Source of the DNA: Cunninghamia lanceolata
Lineage: Eukaryota; Streptophyta; Pinopsida; Cupressales; Cupressaceae
NCBI GenBank assembly: GCA_027924645.1
Contig: BSBN01001752.1
Location: 12,232,001-12,296,000 of the forward strand
DNA: 64,000 bases
Reading direction: 5' to 3'
The position numbers and the translations under genes are program-made. How positions within the stretch are numbered: position 1 is the first letter of the stretch; each line of letters begins with the position of its first letter. Shown here in pieces: positions 43,546 to 55,410 of the stretch. Below the pieces are notes generated by a model. That model was given only the letters and a program-made list of their open reading frames with translations, ran no database searches and was not told the DNA's origin.

Positions 43546-44462
43546 TTTGGTTTTGGAATTTGCTTGTGGAGGTATGGGCTTGGATAACTTTTTGGATTGA
43601 TTTTTCTTTGACTCTTTGTTTTTATGTGCTGAGGCATGAGGACCCTTAGGATGTTTGGGTTTATTAGTAGAGGCATGTAATTTTGCATTTCTAGATCCCT
43701 TGAGGATGGTGGAATGAGTGGAAGCTTTAAGTTTAGCTTTAAGATTAGGGTTGAGGGTTGAGGGATTAAGGTTTAAGGTATAGTGTTGAGGGTTGATGGT
43801 TTAGGGTTTAGCGTTGAGGATTTAGGGATTATGGTTTAGAGTTGAGGGATTAGGGTTTAAGGCATAGTACTATTTAGGGTTGAAGGTTTAGGGATAGGGT
43901 TTAGGATTTAAGATTCAAGTGTTGAGGATTGAGGCTTTAGGGATAGGGTTTAAGATTTAGCGATAAGGGATTAGGGTTGAGGGTTGAGGGATTAGGGTTT
44001 AGTGCTAAGGGATTAGAGTTTAAGGTATAGTGTTTAGGGTTGAGGGTTTAGGGTTTAGTGTTGAGGAATTAGAGTTTAAGGTATAGTGTTTAGGGTTGAG
44101 AGTTTAGGGATAGGGTTTAGGGTTTAAGGTTTAAGGGTTGAGGCTTTAGGCTTTAGGGATAGCGTTTAAGGTTGAGGGATTAGGGTTTAGGGTGGAGGGA
44201 TTAGGGTTTAAGGTATAGTTTTTAGGGTTGAGGGTTGAAGGTTGCATTATGCTACAATGAAAGGTTATAGTCCCATTACAGAAAGATGTCCTTGCACATG
44301 GACCATGTCAAGTGCCCTCATCGTTGTTGGTAAGGGATACATGGAAGGCAAATGGATTAGACAGATAGTGGATTATGACATGGATTCTAGAGGGGAGAAA
44401 AGTGGATTATGACATGGATTATGTAGGGAAAATAGTGGATTATGATGTGGATTATGTTGGAC

Positions 44463-44834
44463 TTATGCCAAAGCATGGACCATAGGGATGGTATGTGGAG
44501 GGTCTGTAGGATAGTGGATGAATGATGGTAGATTTATTGTGAAATGGAAGGGAACTATAACCAATGGTTGCACACATGCCCATAAACATTGAATCTTGTG
44601 ATGCAGAGGTGGTGTAGGGTGAAATGGAGATGTTTTCTTAGGAGATGGATGATGAAGGGCTTTAGGAACCCACATAGACTTAGGCATTTTATTACTTTTG
44701 TTTTTCTTGTGGGATGGAATGTTTTGACACTTTTGAGCCGAATGGGAATTTGAGATGGGAGTAGATGGTTGGGATTTTTTAGAGGTAGATGCCTCATTTA
44801 ACTTGATTTCTTGTTGCTTAGGTACCCATACCAT
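44463..44834 (-). other. Satellite-unit ORF, unit 3 (123 codons)
   Basis: Same length as the unit 2 ORF, with MVWVPKQQEI at its start and about 15 substitutions. It is open throughout. Confidence 0.45.
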
Positions 44835-45669
44835 TTTGGTTTTGGACTTTGCTTGTGGAGGTATGGGCTTGGATAACTTTTTGGATTGATTTTTCTTTGA
44901 CTCTTTGTTTTTATGTCCTGAGGCATGAGGACCCTTAGGATGTTTGGCTTTATTAGTAGATGCATCTAATTTTGCATTTATAGATCCCTTGAGGATGGTG
45001 GAATGAGTGGAAGCTTTAAGTTTAGCTTTAAGATTAGGGTTGAGGGTTGAGGGTTTAAGGTATAATGTTGAGGGTTGAGGGTTGAGGGTTTAGGGTTTAG
45101 GGTTTAGGGTTTAGGGATTACGGTTTAGAGTTGAGAGATTAGGGTTTAAGGCACAGTAATATTTAGGGTTGAAGGTTTAGAGGTAGAGTTTAGGATTTAA
45201 GGTTCAAGTGTTGAGGGTTGACGCTTTAGGGATAGGGTTTAAGGTTTAGCGATAAGGGATTAGGGTTTAGCGTTTAGTGTTGAGGGATTAGAGTTTAAGG
45301 TATAGTGTTTAGGGTTGAGGGTTTAGGGATAGGGTTTAGGGTTTAAGGTTTAAGGGTTGAGGCTTCAGGCTTTAGGGATAGTGTTTACAGTTGAGGGATT
45401 AGGGTTTAGGGTGGAGGGATTAGGGTTTAAGGTATAGTTTTTAGGGTTGAGGGTTGAAGGTTGCGTTACACTGCAATGAAAGGTTATAGTCCCATTACAT
45501 AATGATATCCTCACGCATGGACCATGTCAAGTGCCCTCATCAATTTTGGTAAGGGATACATGGAAAGCAAATGGATTAGGCAGATAGTGGATTGTGACGT
45601 GGATTCTAGAGGGGAGAAAAGTGGATTATGTAGGGAAAATAGTGGATTATGATGTGGATTATGTTGGAC

Positions 45670-45894
45670 TTATGCCCAAGCATGGACCATAGGGATGGTA
45701 TGTGGAGGGTGTGTAGGATAGTGGATGAATGATGGTAGATTTATTGCGGAATGGAAGGGAACCATAACCAATGGTTGCACACATCCCCATAAACATTGAA
45801 GCTTGTGATGCGGAGGTGGTGTAGGGTGCAATGGAGATGTTTGCTTAGGAGATGGATAATGAAGGGCTTTAGGAACCCACATAGACTTAGGCAT
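45670..45894 (-). pseudogene. Satellite-unit ORF, unit 4 (shortened)
   Basis: Only the second half (from MPKSMWVPKALHY) is open as one frame. Confidence 0.5.
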
Positions 45895-47928
45895 TTTATT
45901 ACTTTTGTTTTGCTTGTGGGATAGAATGTTTTGACACTTTTAAGTCAAATGGGAATTTGAGATGGGAGTAGATGGTTGGGATTTTTTAGAGGTAGATGCC
46001 TCATTTAACTTGATTTCTTGTTGCTTAGGTACCCATACCTTTTTGGTTTTGGACTTTGCTTGTGGAGGTATAGACTTGCATAACTTTTTGGATTGATTTT
46101 TCTTTGACTCTTTGTTTTTATGTCCTGAGGCATGAGGACCCTTAGGATGTTTGGCTTTATCAGTAGAGGCATCTAATTTTACATTTCTGGATCCCTTGAG
46201 GATGGTGGAATGAGTGGAAGCTTTAAGTTTATCTTTAAGATTAGGGTTGAGGGTTGAGGGATTAGGGTTTAAGGTATAGTGTTGAGGGTTGAGAGTTTAG
46301 GGTTTAGGGTTTAGGGTTGAGGCTTTAGGGACTATGGTTTAGAGTTGAGGGATTAGGGTTTAACGCATAGTATTGTTTAGGGTTGAAGGTTTAGGGATAG
46401 GGTTTAGGATTTAAGGTTCAAGTGTTGAGGGTTTAGGCTTTAGGGATAGGGTTTAAGGTTTAGCGATAAGGGATTAGGGTTTAGGGTTGAGGGATTAGGG
46501 TTTAGTGCCGAGGGATTAGAGTTTAAGGTATAGTGTTTAGGGTTGAGGGTTTAGGGTTTAGTGTTGAGGGATTAGAGTTTAAGGTATAGTGTTTAGGGTT
46601 GAGGGTTTAGGGATAGGGTTTAGGGTTTAAGGTTTAAGGGTTGAGGCTTCAGGATTTAGGGATAGCATTTATGGTTGAGGGATTAGGGTTTAGGGTGGAG
46701 GGATTAGGGTTTAAGGTATAGTTTTTAGGGTTGAGGGTTGAAAGTTGCATTACACTGCAATGAAAGGTTATAGTCCCATTACAGAATGATGTCCTCACGC
46801 ATGGACCATGTCGAGTGCCCTCATCGATGTTGGTAAGGGATACATGGAAGGTAAATGGATTAGGCAGATAGTGGATTATGATGTGGATTCTAGAGGGGCG
46901 AAAAGTGGATTATGACGTGGATTATATAGGGAAAATAGTGGATTATGATGTGGATTATGTCAGACTTATGCCAAAGCATGGACCATAGGGATGGTATGTG
47001 GAGGGTATGTAGGATAGTGGATGAATGATGGTAGATTTATTACAGAATGGAAGGGAACCATAACCAATGGTTGCACACATCCCCATAAACATTGAAGCTT
47101 GTGATACAGAGGTGGTGTAGGATGCAATGGAGATGTTTGCTTAGGAAATGGATGATGATGGCGCTAAATTAGGTGCACTTCGCACCAGTTTTGGTGTCCC
47201 AAAGAGATTGCATTTAGGGCCGAAAGTTGGCATAAAAGTCAGCGTTAGAGACGCTGAATTTAGCATCGACTAATGAATCCAAAAATAAAATAAAATTCAT
47301 GCTAGCATTAAAACATACCACACAAAAAAAGCACAAATAAGTTAATACATTTAAGCCCACAACACAGTGTACTCTACCTCTGTTTTAGGTTTCCTGCAAA
47401 GTGACAACTTTATTATGTCGAAAATGGAAGTTATTGAAAAGTTTCTACAATGGATCCATGAATTTGTATTTTATTTATTTTTGGTTCTAGACATCCAGAA
47501 GATAAAAAATTACTTTAGCTAGCTGCTAAATTTGGGGTTTCTAGTAGCTACCTCAGCCATTCAATCAAGCTTGTTCGTCTACCTTTTAGCAAGTAAGTTA
47601 ACTCTTGACCTAGGTTTTTATCGATTTTGATATAATTTTGAGCTCAAAGAAAGTTTTTCTAAGATGTTGTACTCACGCTTTAGGGTAAATTTGAGTAGTA
47701 ATGTTGTTAATTATCCTTGATTGTAGTATAACTTGCATTTACCATTTTTAGAAGGCATGTCGAATAAGGTCTCTTTGTACATCATACCCAAAATACAAGT
47801 TGTTAAGATTTTTTTTTGGCTACATATTTGTTTTTGGCTACGATTGGTCAAGCACACTGTTAATTCATACCTGGCTACGATTGCCTCCATAGACTGGATG
47901 AAAATAATTTGCCCTAGGTCACCTCAAA

Positions 47929-49218
47929 ATGTCAAGCAAAAGAGGGAAGGGAGCAAACTCTGGCCACAATCAGGTAATTCACCGTCAATTTATAGATTTG
48001 TAAATGTTTTTATTGTTTCTTTGATTTTTAGTATTTAGTTTTCTATTTCTAAATTTAAAAGAAGAATTTTATTATATATATATAGGGACATGATACTAAC
48101 AAAGATAAAGAGGCATTGGCTTCCATATTGGGGGTAGAGGCAGTGAACAAATTGGATGGTGTTGACTTGACAATGCTTGCCAGATACATAGAAAAATGAT
48201 CTAGTAAAGCCCCTGAAACATTGCAACCAAATCAACAGTGTCAAAGGGAATCAATTGATTCCCCAACCAGTCATGGATCAGGCAAAAGATCCAGGAGGAA
48301 ATCAATAACAGTAACCTCTAAGAATGTGGAACAGGGAGTAGAGGCTTCCAATGTCCCAACCACTCCTGGGACATAGACTTCTTCAACCACCACGCCATGT
48401 TTTGCATCTTGCATTGGTAGCTACGATACCAAGATAGAATGTGGTTTTAGGGGAAGTCTAAATGACAGATGCTGGAAAAACATTTATGAATAGGTTGAAA
48501 GAATCGTTCCTTCAATGGTTCAAAGACCATCTACACTTGCCATTCTCAAAGATACCCATGCACCTGCAAAAAGTAGTTATCCAAGACATGGAAAGTGAAT
48601 TTGGCACAGGTTGGTCTGTAAAGAAAATAAAGCTATGAATGTCTCAAAACTACAAGATATTTTGGTGCAACCAAACAAAAAAGATTAAAAAAATCCCTCT
48701 TGAGCAAAGGCTCAAAAAAAGTCCAATTGATGTAAATCTCAAAGTATGGAAAGAGCTTGTAAAAGCATATGAGAAGTCCGATGCACAGAGGAAGTCTGGT
48801 GAGGAGAGTACGCAGGCATTTGAATTTGCTCATAAGATTATATCAAATTTATTAAACAATTTTTAAATTTTATTTGTGCATAATTAAATTGAATTAGTAT
48901 ATGTTTCAGGACAAGGCCTCCAAGGCTAGGCTTGACAAACTTCGTGCCACTCATCATAGTGGCCAGAAAGGTTTACAGGCCTTGATCTGTACATTTGTAA
49001 GTATATTTAATATGTTAAAATGATATTTTTTTATTTCCTAGGAAAAAGTAAATGATTGCATATTAATTAGTTTAACTAGTCCATGTGCCATGTTTTGACA
49101 GGAGGAGAAATATGGCTGGCAACCAACGCAATTTGAAAAGGAAATATTACAAAGCAAAAAGTGGACCGATTTTGTAATCTGGATGGAGAACGATGTATCA
49201 ATAGTTGATTTTCAATAA
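47929..49218 (+). pseudogene. TNP1/Transposase_24-like CACTA gene, spliced, nonsense-broken
   Basis: Exon 1 is 47929-47973 (MSSKRGKGANSGHNQ) with CAG|GTAATT. Exon 2 starts at 48086 in phase (GHDTNKDKEALASILGVEA) and runs to about 48865 with stops (TGA after YIEK, TAG after TPGT and YE) and one frameshift near 48565. Exon 3 is 48910-48996 (DKASKARLDKLRATHHSGQK, then GTAAGT). Exon 4 is 49102-49218 (EEKYGWQPTQFEKEIL). W-KELVKAYEKSDAQRKS and THHSGQKG resemble the Transposase_24 family of En/Spm elements, thought to bind element ends. The exon 2 donor looks lost (AAGATTAT where GT would be expected), possibly by a G-to-A change. Confidence 0.65.
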
Positions 49219-51420
49219 CTTAGTTGGATATTGTTGTGTTAATATGTCAATTTGTATTTTTTGTGTTGAGTTTCAATAATCTTTGAAGACGTTATAGAGT
49301 GATACTTGAGACAAATAGTTACAGTTGTACTTTGTTTGTTGTGTTTGGTTTCTATTGGTCTTCTTGTCTTTTTAACTCAAGTGGATTGTTATTCATAGGT
49401 TGCTTGTCATTCTTGTTGATCATGTGGATGTAGTTATCATTGAGTTTTTAGGTGGTCTCCTAAGTGAACAGACCAAAGGGTTTATCTCAAGTCTTTGTTT
49501 CCTAACCTTTTTATTATAAGACTTCAAGGGGGGCATGCATTACAGTTATGTTGTTGGTTATATTTCAAACCTTTGAAATATAATAGTGGACATTTAAATT
49601 TTAATATGCACATTTTTTTTGTTGAGAAGGAGCATTGGTAGTAGGCATTAACTCTTCTCTGCCATAACAACTTTGGGAAGTACTAGTCTTTAATGTGCTT
49701 GGTTTTGGGGTATGTGAGGGAGAAAAGGAAGAAGTGTGGAACCATTTTGGGGGGGAATTCTTCTTTTTGCCTTGGGGTCGAGGAAGGAAGGTTGATGGTT
49801 GGACTATAAGTTATTTAGAGGAAGGAAGACTTTGGGTGTGCTCATCATGTTGGCTAAGTGTCTTGCTGTTTGGGTTGGAGACTAAGATTCAAATCGCCAA
49901 TTGGTCTTCTTCAACTAAGCTAACCTTTCTTTGAAGTAAAGCTCCTTGTCATCCATTCTTGTAAAATTACACTGACCATTTTGGTGAACCATTTCCTTTA
50001 ACTTGTGTAACTGCATGTGGTCTTGTGAAAGCCTATGCTAAAGGGTTTGGATGAGGAAAATATTATTAACTGTGAGAGTTCAGACTTATGATCATGGGAC
50101 TTATGAACTGTGGCAAACTATTCGTTATTGTGTTTTGGATTTCTATCATGAAGGAAGCTACATTAATTTGGCCACAGTTTGAGGTGGAGTTTCAAACCCT
50201 GGCTAGAATTGCTAGAATGCTATCATTGCAACATACCATGAGTCTTGAGGAAACCTGGCTTGGTTCATGGTTATCTTTTTTGACATGGTTGTAAACCCTA
50301 ATGGTGTTGGTATTTCACCTATAAATGTCCACTCTCTCAATTGTGGATGCAAGGTCTTCTTCAGATTAATAATGCCACTCCTAGGTGGGCTTTTAGGATG
50401 GTTTTGGATCCTTGGTTCAGGTCAACTTGCCCCCCAACACTCCCTCCAAGGTTATGAGGTTTACATTACTGAAGCCACAATTGAATACAATGATGAAACA
50501 ACACTACATGATTGTATTTGATTACCAGTTGACTCTTGGAAAGAATGGGTTTTGTCAATTGCATACAGTTGTGTAATATTGCAATAGTTGTATTCTACTT
50601 GTAACTAGAACAGTCTATTGTGAAGGCATTCGTTTGATGAGAATGACCTTTGAGTTAATTGTAATGACTTGCACTAACCTAGAAATGTGATTTCAAACTA
50701 GTATTTATTAAATTAGAGATTGTTTGTGAACAAATTTATCTTAGTATGGACTTCCCTGTGTTTGAATGTTTGAGCACTACCCACGGAATAGTAGATATTA
50801 TGTACTTGTGATCACTGCGTCATTTGGATAGAGGACTCATAAATGGAATATAGGACCTTCTGTTTCATTGTCCATAAAATCCTAAGGGTTGATTAAGTTA
50901 TTGTGCATGGATGTAAATGGAAACTTTAAGGTCTCTGAAGGCTTTCTTATTGTTTGTAAAGTAGCATTAATTTCTTATTTTAACTGTGGAAACATCTTGT
51001 GGGCACTAGTATGGTGTTGACTAAGCAATTATCTTGTAAACACTAGAAAGGTCTATGCATGTTAATCATAGACTGTAACCCTACATTTGGAAGGAAATTG
51101 TTACTGTAGATGTGATATATATTGTACAGTGGTATCTGGTCTATGGCATGACATCTTTAGTAGGAGGTACCTTCAGATTTTTGTAGCATCATGCCCGGGC
51201 TAAGGTACTATAAAGTTAAGTGTGCATTGTATGGTGTTATTGTATTGGAGGTTGCTGTATGCAAATCTACAGTGATATAAGGAGACTCGACTCTCGTTAT
51301 TTCATTGCACAAAGTGAGTGAAAAAACAACTACCTAGTTTAAAATTGGCCCTTCTTTAATCAACATATGTAGCAATGAGACTTAGGATTCTTGAAAATGA
51401 GAAGCATCCTTCTCCCCATA
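49219..51420. other. No recognisable gene
   Basis: About 2.2 kb with short ORFs (for example 49695-49934 and 50267-50521) that show no family motif. It lies inside the CACTA element. Confidence 0.45.
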
Positions 51421-51439
51421 CAACCTGCTAACTAGGGCC

Positions 51440-52010
51440 TCTTTGTTTATGTGCATGGTTGACCTCCTTGCCATTGTTGGCTATCTTGAAGACATCCTAA
51501 ACTTTATCATTGAGATACCTGTTAAATCTGTACTGGTTGTATGCATGTGTTTTCTTGGTGCCTGTAGATCACATATGAATATAGGCTTAGGGGTATTTAC
51601 AACAACACTATTTTTTGATTTGGATCCTAAAAATGCTGCACAACTTATGTTCTTCTCTCAAACATCTATCCACAAGTGGGCAGGTGTGGTGAGGTAAGGA
51701 GATTGATGAAAGATGGAGGAATTAAAAAAAATGCCCGGATGCAGTTGGATTGAAGGGCATAAAATGGTACATGCTTTTTTGTGTAGGAGATAGATCACAT
51801 CCATAGACAAAGGAGACCTATGCAAAGTTGGAGAAATTGGCTTGGAAGATGAAGGTGGAAAAGTATTTTCCAGATTCAAGAATTTACTTAATGCTGTGGA
51901 AGGATGGGAAAAAGAATTATTTCTCTGCCACCATGGTGAAAACTTGGCAATTGCATTTGGTTTGTTAAACATGCCCCATGGAACAACTATTAGACCTTTA
52001 TCTTAAGGTT
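51440..52010 (+). pseudogene. PPR-DYW protein C-terminal fragment
   Basis: The frame at 51443-51697 encodes MVDLLAIVGYLEDILNFI and LGACRSHMNIGLGVF, the last PPR and E-domain start of a plant editing-type PPR protein. Frameshifted continuation gives MPGCSWIE-like and LAIAFGLLNMPHGTTIRPL, the E+/DYW start. Several frameshifts and stops are present. It lies inside the CACTA element and is unlike its neighbours, so it may be a captured fragment. Confidence 0.78.
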
Positions 52011-52461
52011 ACTCATGAACCTTAGTATAGATAATTATTGAAAAAAAACTGTGCATTCATTAATGACATGTAAGAGAATTTAATCAACTGCTACTTAAAA
52101 ACTCTTTAATGTTTCCGTCTAATGTAGGTTATTAGATTAATAGTGAAAAAGAACATACATTGACCACGCAATTTGTGGCACTTAAGGTTATGTAATAGAA
52201 TTTACAGTTGATAGTTAAATTGTATAACAAATTTTTTTATGATCTTTAGTAACGTTTATTAGAATTGTTGCATGTTTTACATCATTGGAATGACATATTA
52301 GCTGTAAAAGTTTTGAAATTTTATTATGGTATATGCACTTTGATATGATGCAATATGATTATGGTTTCATTTCATATGTTGGAATATTAGATATATAACA
52401 GAAAAATAAATTATTACATGAAATAAATAATAACTTTTCATTTTAAATGTTTTTTTTGCAG

Positions 52462-52674
52462 AACATGGGTCTTCTAGAAGATGAAGATTATCCTGATGAT
52501 ATAGATCCAGATTATATTGGTTCTGGTATAGATCACATGGCAGAGGATGATGATGATGTAGATACAGAAGACAACGAGGCCAATGACGATGATGATGACG
52601 ACGATGATGATCATGATGATGATGATCACGATGGTGATGATGATGATGAGGCAGTTGCTAGTAGCAGCCAGTGA
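52462..52674 (+). CDS. Acidic terminal exon in the CACTA element
   Basis: Begins after a T-run and GCAG acceptor with NMGLLEDEDYPDDIDPDYIG. It then becomes an almost pure Asp run with His and Glu, ending EAVASSSQ and a stop. It resembles in character the Asp/Asn tail of the minus-strand CACTA gene at 17224-17583. Which upstream exon it joins is not clear. Confidence 0.4.
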   Translation, partial: NMGLLEDEDYPDDIDPDYIGSGIDHMAEDDDDVDTEDNEANDDDDDDDDDHDDDDHDGDDDDEAVASSSQ

Positions 52675-52739
52675 CATTCATGATCATATAGACTGCATCA
52701 TGGATCATTGCTGATATATCTTCATGATGCCTCTTTTCA

Positions 52740-52965
52740 CGGTTACTATCATATGTATAATTTTCACAGCCTACAGTACCATATTATTGAGTTGTATCAT
52801 TTTCACATGTATCAATTTGACTTATATCATTTCGACATGTATCATATTGACTTGTATCATTTTGAGTTACATAATTTATCATTTTTACTTATATCATTTG
52901 TACATGTATCATTTTGACCTATGTCAACTATTAGACATGTATCATTTTGACATGTTATTGATCTA
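52740..52965. repeat. Degenerate 16-18-bp TGTATCATTTTGAC repeat
   Basis: TGTATCATTTTGAC, TGTATCATTTCGAC and TATATCATTT variants follow one another about ten times. Confidence 0.75.
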
Positions 52966-53352
52966 CTAGCATATTTGACTTTCACTTGTTTTAGTTATAT
53001 ATGATGATGATCTTATCAATATTGACTTGTCAATTTATATATATTGAAAGTGGTCGATGATTTTTAGATGGATATTTATTACGTATGATGATTTTAATTT
53101 ACTGCAAGATGGATGTTATAAAATTTAATTAAATTATAGATATTTGACTCACTTGTTTTAATTATAGATGATGATCATGTTATAATAATTATCTTGTTAT
53201 TTAATCATATGAGTTAAATAATTAAATTACTTACTTTATAATCATATGAGTTATTTAAGAGACATGATATATTTAACTAATTAAATTGAAATAAAACATA
53301 TTAAATTAATAAATGTAAGTAAAACAATAAGCATTTTTAGAAGCAACAAAAG

Positions 53353-53845
53353 ACACAAAAATGGAAGCAAAATTAGAAGCAACAGTGGAAGCAAAATTAG
53401 AAGCACAAACGAATGCAAAATTGGAAGCCAAACTGGAAGCAAAACCAGAAGCAAAATTGGAAGTGAAATTCAAAGCAAAATTGGAAGCAAAATGGGAAGA
53501 AAAAGTGGAAGCAAACTTGGAAGCAAACCTGGAAGCAAAATTGGAAGCAAAACCAGAAACAAAATTGGAAGCAAACTTGGAAGCAAAACTGGAAGTTAAA
53601 TCAGAAGCAAAACTAGAAGCGAAACTGGAAGCAAAACTAGAAGCAAAACTAGAAGCAAAATTTGAAGCAAACCTGGAAGCAAAACTAGAAGTGAAACTCG
53701 GAGCGAAACCGGAAGCAAAACCTGAATCAAGACTGGAAGAAAAAGTGGAAGCCAACTTGGAAGCAAAACTGGAAGCAAACTTGGAAGCAACACAAGAAGC
53801 AAACCCAAAAGCAAAATTAGAAGCCAAACTAGAAGCAACAAAATC
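53353..53845. repeat. 12-bp minisatellite (GAAGCAAAACTG), about 40 copies
   Basis: The 12-bp unit keeps a plus-strand frame open for 176 codons (KLEA repeats, 53361-53891) and minus-strand frames open for 189 codons (53306-53875) and 81 codons (53596-53841). Openness on both strands shows that the ORFs follow from the repeat unit, not necessarily from selection. It lies just before the CACTA subterminal region. Confidence 0.88.
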
Positions 53846-54030
53846 TGACGCTAAATTCGGCATTAATCTTGGCACAAAATTCTGGTGCTAAACCTGGTGT
53901 TACAATCGGTGCTAAACCTAGCGCCAAAGTGAAATGCAGTTTGGCACCGAGTTTTGCTCTAGCATTTGGCTCCAATTCATGAACTTAAATGTACTAAAAT
54001 TTGGCACTATTTTAGGTGCTAATTGTCTAT

Positions 54031-54042
54031 TTTGTTGTAGTG
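54031..54042 (+). repeat. CACTA right terminal inverted repeat
   Basis: TTTGTTGTAGTG is the standard 3' end of CACTA elements. Copia RNase H coding sequence starts at once after it. Confidence 0.75.
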
Positions 54043-54300
54043 TGTGTTCTGATATTGGTGTTGATGTAAGACAGATTACGATTTGTTGTGACAATCAGAG
54101 TGTGATTTGCCTAGCAAATAATCCAACTTTCCATGCCAGAGCAAAGCATATTGATGTACAGTTTCACTTTGTGTGAGATATGGTAGAGGATGGGGAGGTG
54201 AATTTGGAGAAGGTAGATAATTTGGAGAATGTTGCAGATGCATTGACGAAACCAGTGGGCACAGAGAAGTTTAGAGTCTATGGGTCTCTTGGCCTATAGC
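54043..54300 (+). pseudogene. Copia RNase H C-terminal fragment (element 1)
   Basis: Encodes CSDIGVDVRQITICCDNQSV, FHARAKHIDVQFHFV, then after a TGA NVADALTKPVGTEKF. This is the end of Ty1/copia RNase H. Its N-terminal part is cut off by the CACTA end at 54042. A G-rich tract GTAGGAGAA follows before LTR 1. Confidence 0.9.
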
Positions 54301-54355
54301 AGTTAAATCCTTTTATTTTCATTGGCTCTTACAAGGTGTTCGACAAGTAGGAGAA

Positions 54356-55410
54356 TGTTGGGAATTAAGGTGTCTCAACCTTGGTAAATTCCTTGTATTA
54401 TTTTATTATATTTATTTATCTATTGCCTATTGTGTAATTAGGATGCAAATCCTATGTTGTTATCTTGTGGGACTTGGCACGGTGATGTGTCATCCTACAT
54501 GGAAGATGAGCACATGTAATTTTGTCCTCACATGAGGAGATAGGAGTCCCACTTAGTGGTAGGAATATTTTTCCATGTGTCGGCATCTTGGATGTTGTCT
54601 AAGGGAATATTGACCAAAATGGTCATAACGGATTCCTATGACAGTTCTATGATGTGTAAGAGTCGTAAATGGAAGATTCTATGATAAGTGAAGACATGTG
54701 TCAAGAAGCATCTTTGAAAAAGGATCTTTGGGCACCCCAAGGAGGTTTATGACATGTTGTAAGAGAATATGCTATTTATATCCTGTTTATGATAGATTCT
54801 CTTACAACTGTAAGATATGTCAGTATGACAGATTCTATGACGGTTGTAAGAGTCGTAAGAGCATCTATCATTACCCAAATTGAGAATAGGCAACCTCTTT
54901 GGGATGGGGTGACTTGACAAGTGTCAAGAACATCCTATGGTGTTGGTCAAGTGTCCATAGGCATGGGTTTTGGGCCATGAGGCCATGTTGGATGCCCATC
55001 TCAAGTTGGACTCATTTTTGCCTTGTATTTTCTATATAAACAGGTGCTTTGGAGAGGAGGTGTAATTATGTGATTGACAGGTACTATTATGCTACCGAAT
55101 CATCTCCAGAGATGAGTGTCGAAGACTCCTGCAAGTGTATTGGCTCTATAACTATATTGTAAACCTCATTGTTTAGATAATACATTTGAGCTGTGTTTTG
55201 GAGTGTGGGGTTTTTCACCCATAAGGGTTTTCCCCACATATATCTTATTTCTCTCTTCTTCTATCTTACATTCTTGTGTATGTGTTTGCTACAATATCTT
55301 TGTTAGTGGGTTAACAACACTGTAATTTTAAAGATTAAAAAGAATTTGCACTCATCTCTCCTCATTAGATTAGTGTAGGAAGCGATTTCCACACACCTAG
55401 CTTCCTTTCA
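54356..55410 (+). repeat. 3' LTR of copia element 1 (1055 bp)
   Basis: Starts TGTTGGGAATTAAGG after the polypurine tract and ends GCTTCCTTTCA. It is the same family as the solo LTR at 60308-61210. It contains a paired GGGTTTTTCACCC / AAGGGTTTTCCCC segment near 55208. Confidence 0.85.

Larger units (their letters stand above)
41640..47158. repeat. Telomere-like satellite, about 1.22-1.29-kb units
   Basis: The box AATGAAAGGTTATAGTCCCA recurs at intervals of roughly 1260, 1290, 1220 and 1280 bp. Each unit has a conserved part of about 790 bp and a variable 435-503-bp tract of degenerate plant telomere repeat (TTTAGGG, TTGAGGG, TTAAGG mixed), at about 42480-42950, 43740-44240, 45030-45465 and 46240-46743. 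The array ends abruptly at 47158, where CACTA-derived sequence begins. Four full units and a truncated fifth are present. Confidence 0.93.
47159..54042 (+). mobile_element. CACTA (En/Spm) element, left end lost
   Basis: The right end is TTTGTTGTAGTG, the inverted form of a CACTACAACAAA terminus. It is preceded by subterminal boxes of the type GGTGCTAAA and TGGCRC. Related GCGCTAAATT and GGTGC boxes open at 47159, directly after the broken satellite, but no CACTA terminus is found there. The interior holds a Transposase_24-like spliced gene, an acidic exon, a 12-bp minisatellite and a PPR fragment. The right end lies inside a copia RNase H sequence, so it inserted there. The left flank must have been lost or rearranged. 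Confidence 0.72.

Noticed and set aside
42480..46743. A true telomere or chromosome end
   Set aside because: Repeats are degenerate, mixed with other sequence and embedded in satellite units with transposons on both sides.
52474..52677. Minus-strand Ile/Val-rich hydrophobic ORF
   Set aside because: It is the complement of the Asp (GAT) run on the plus strand.
53306..53875. Minus-strand 189-codon Ala/Ser/Phe repeat protein
   Set aside because: It arises from the 12-bp minisatellite, which lacks stops in several frames.
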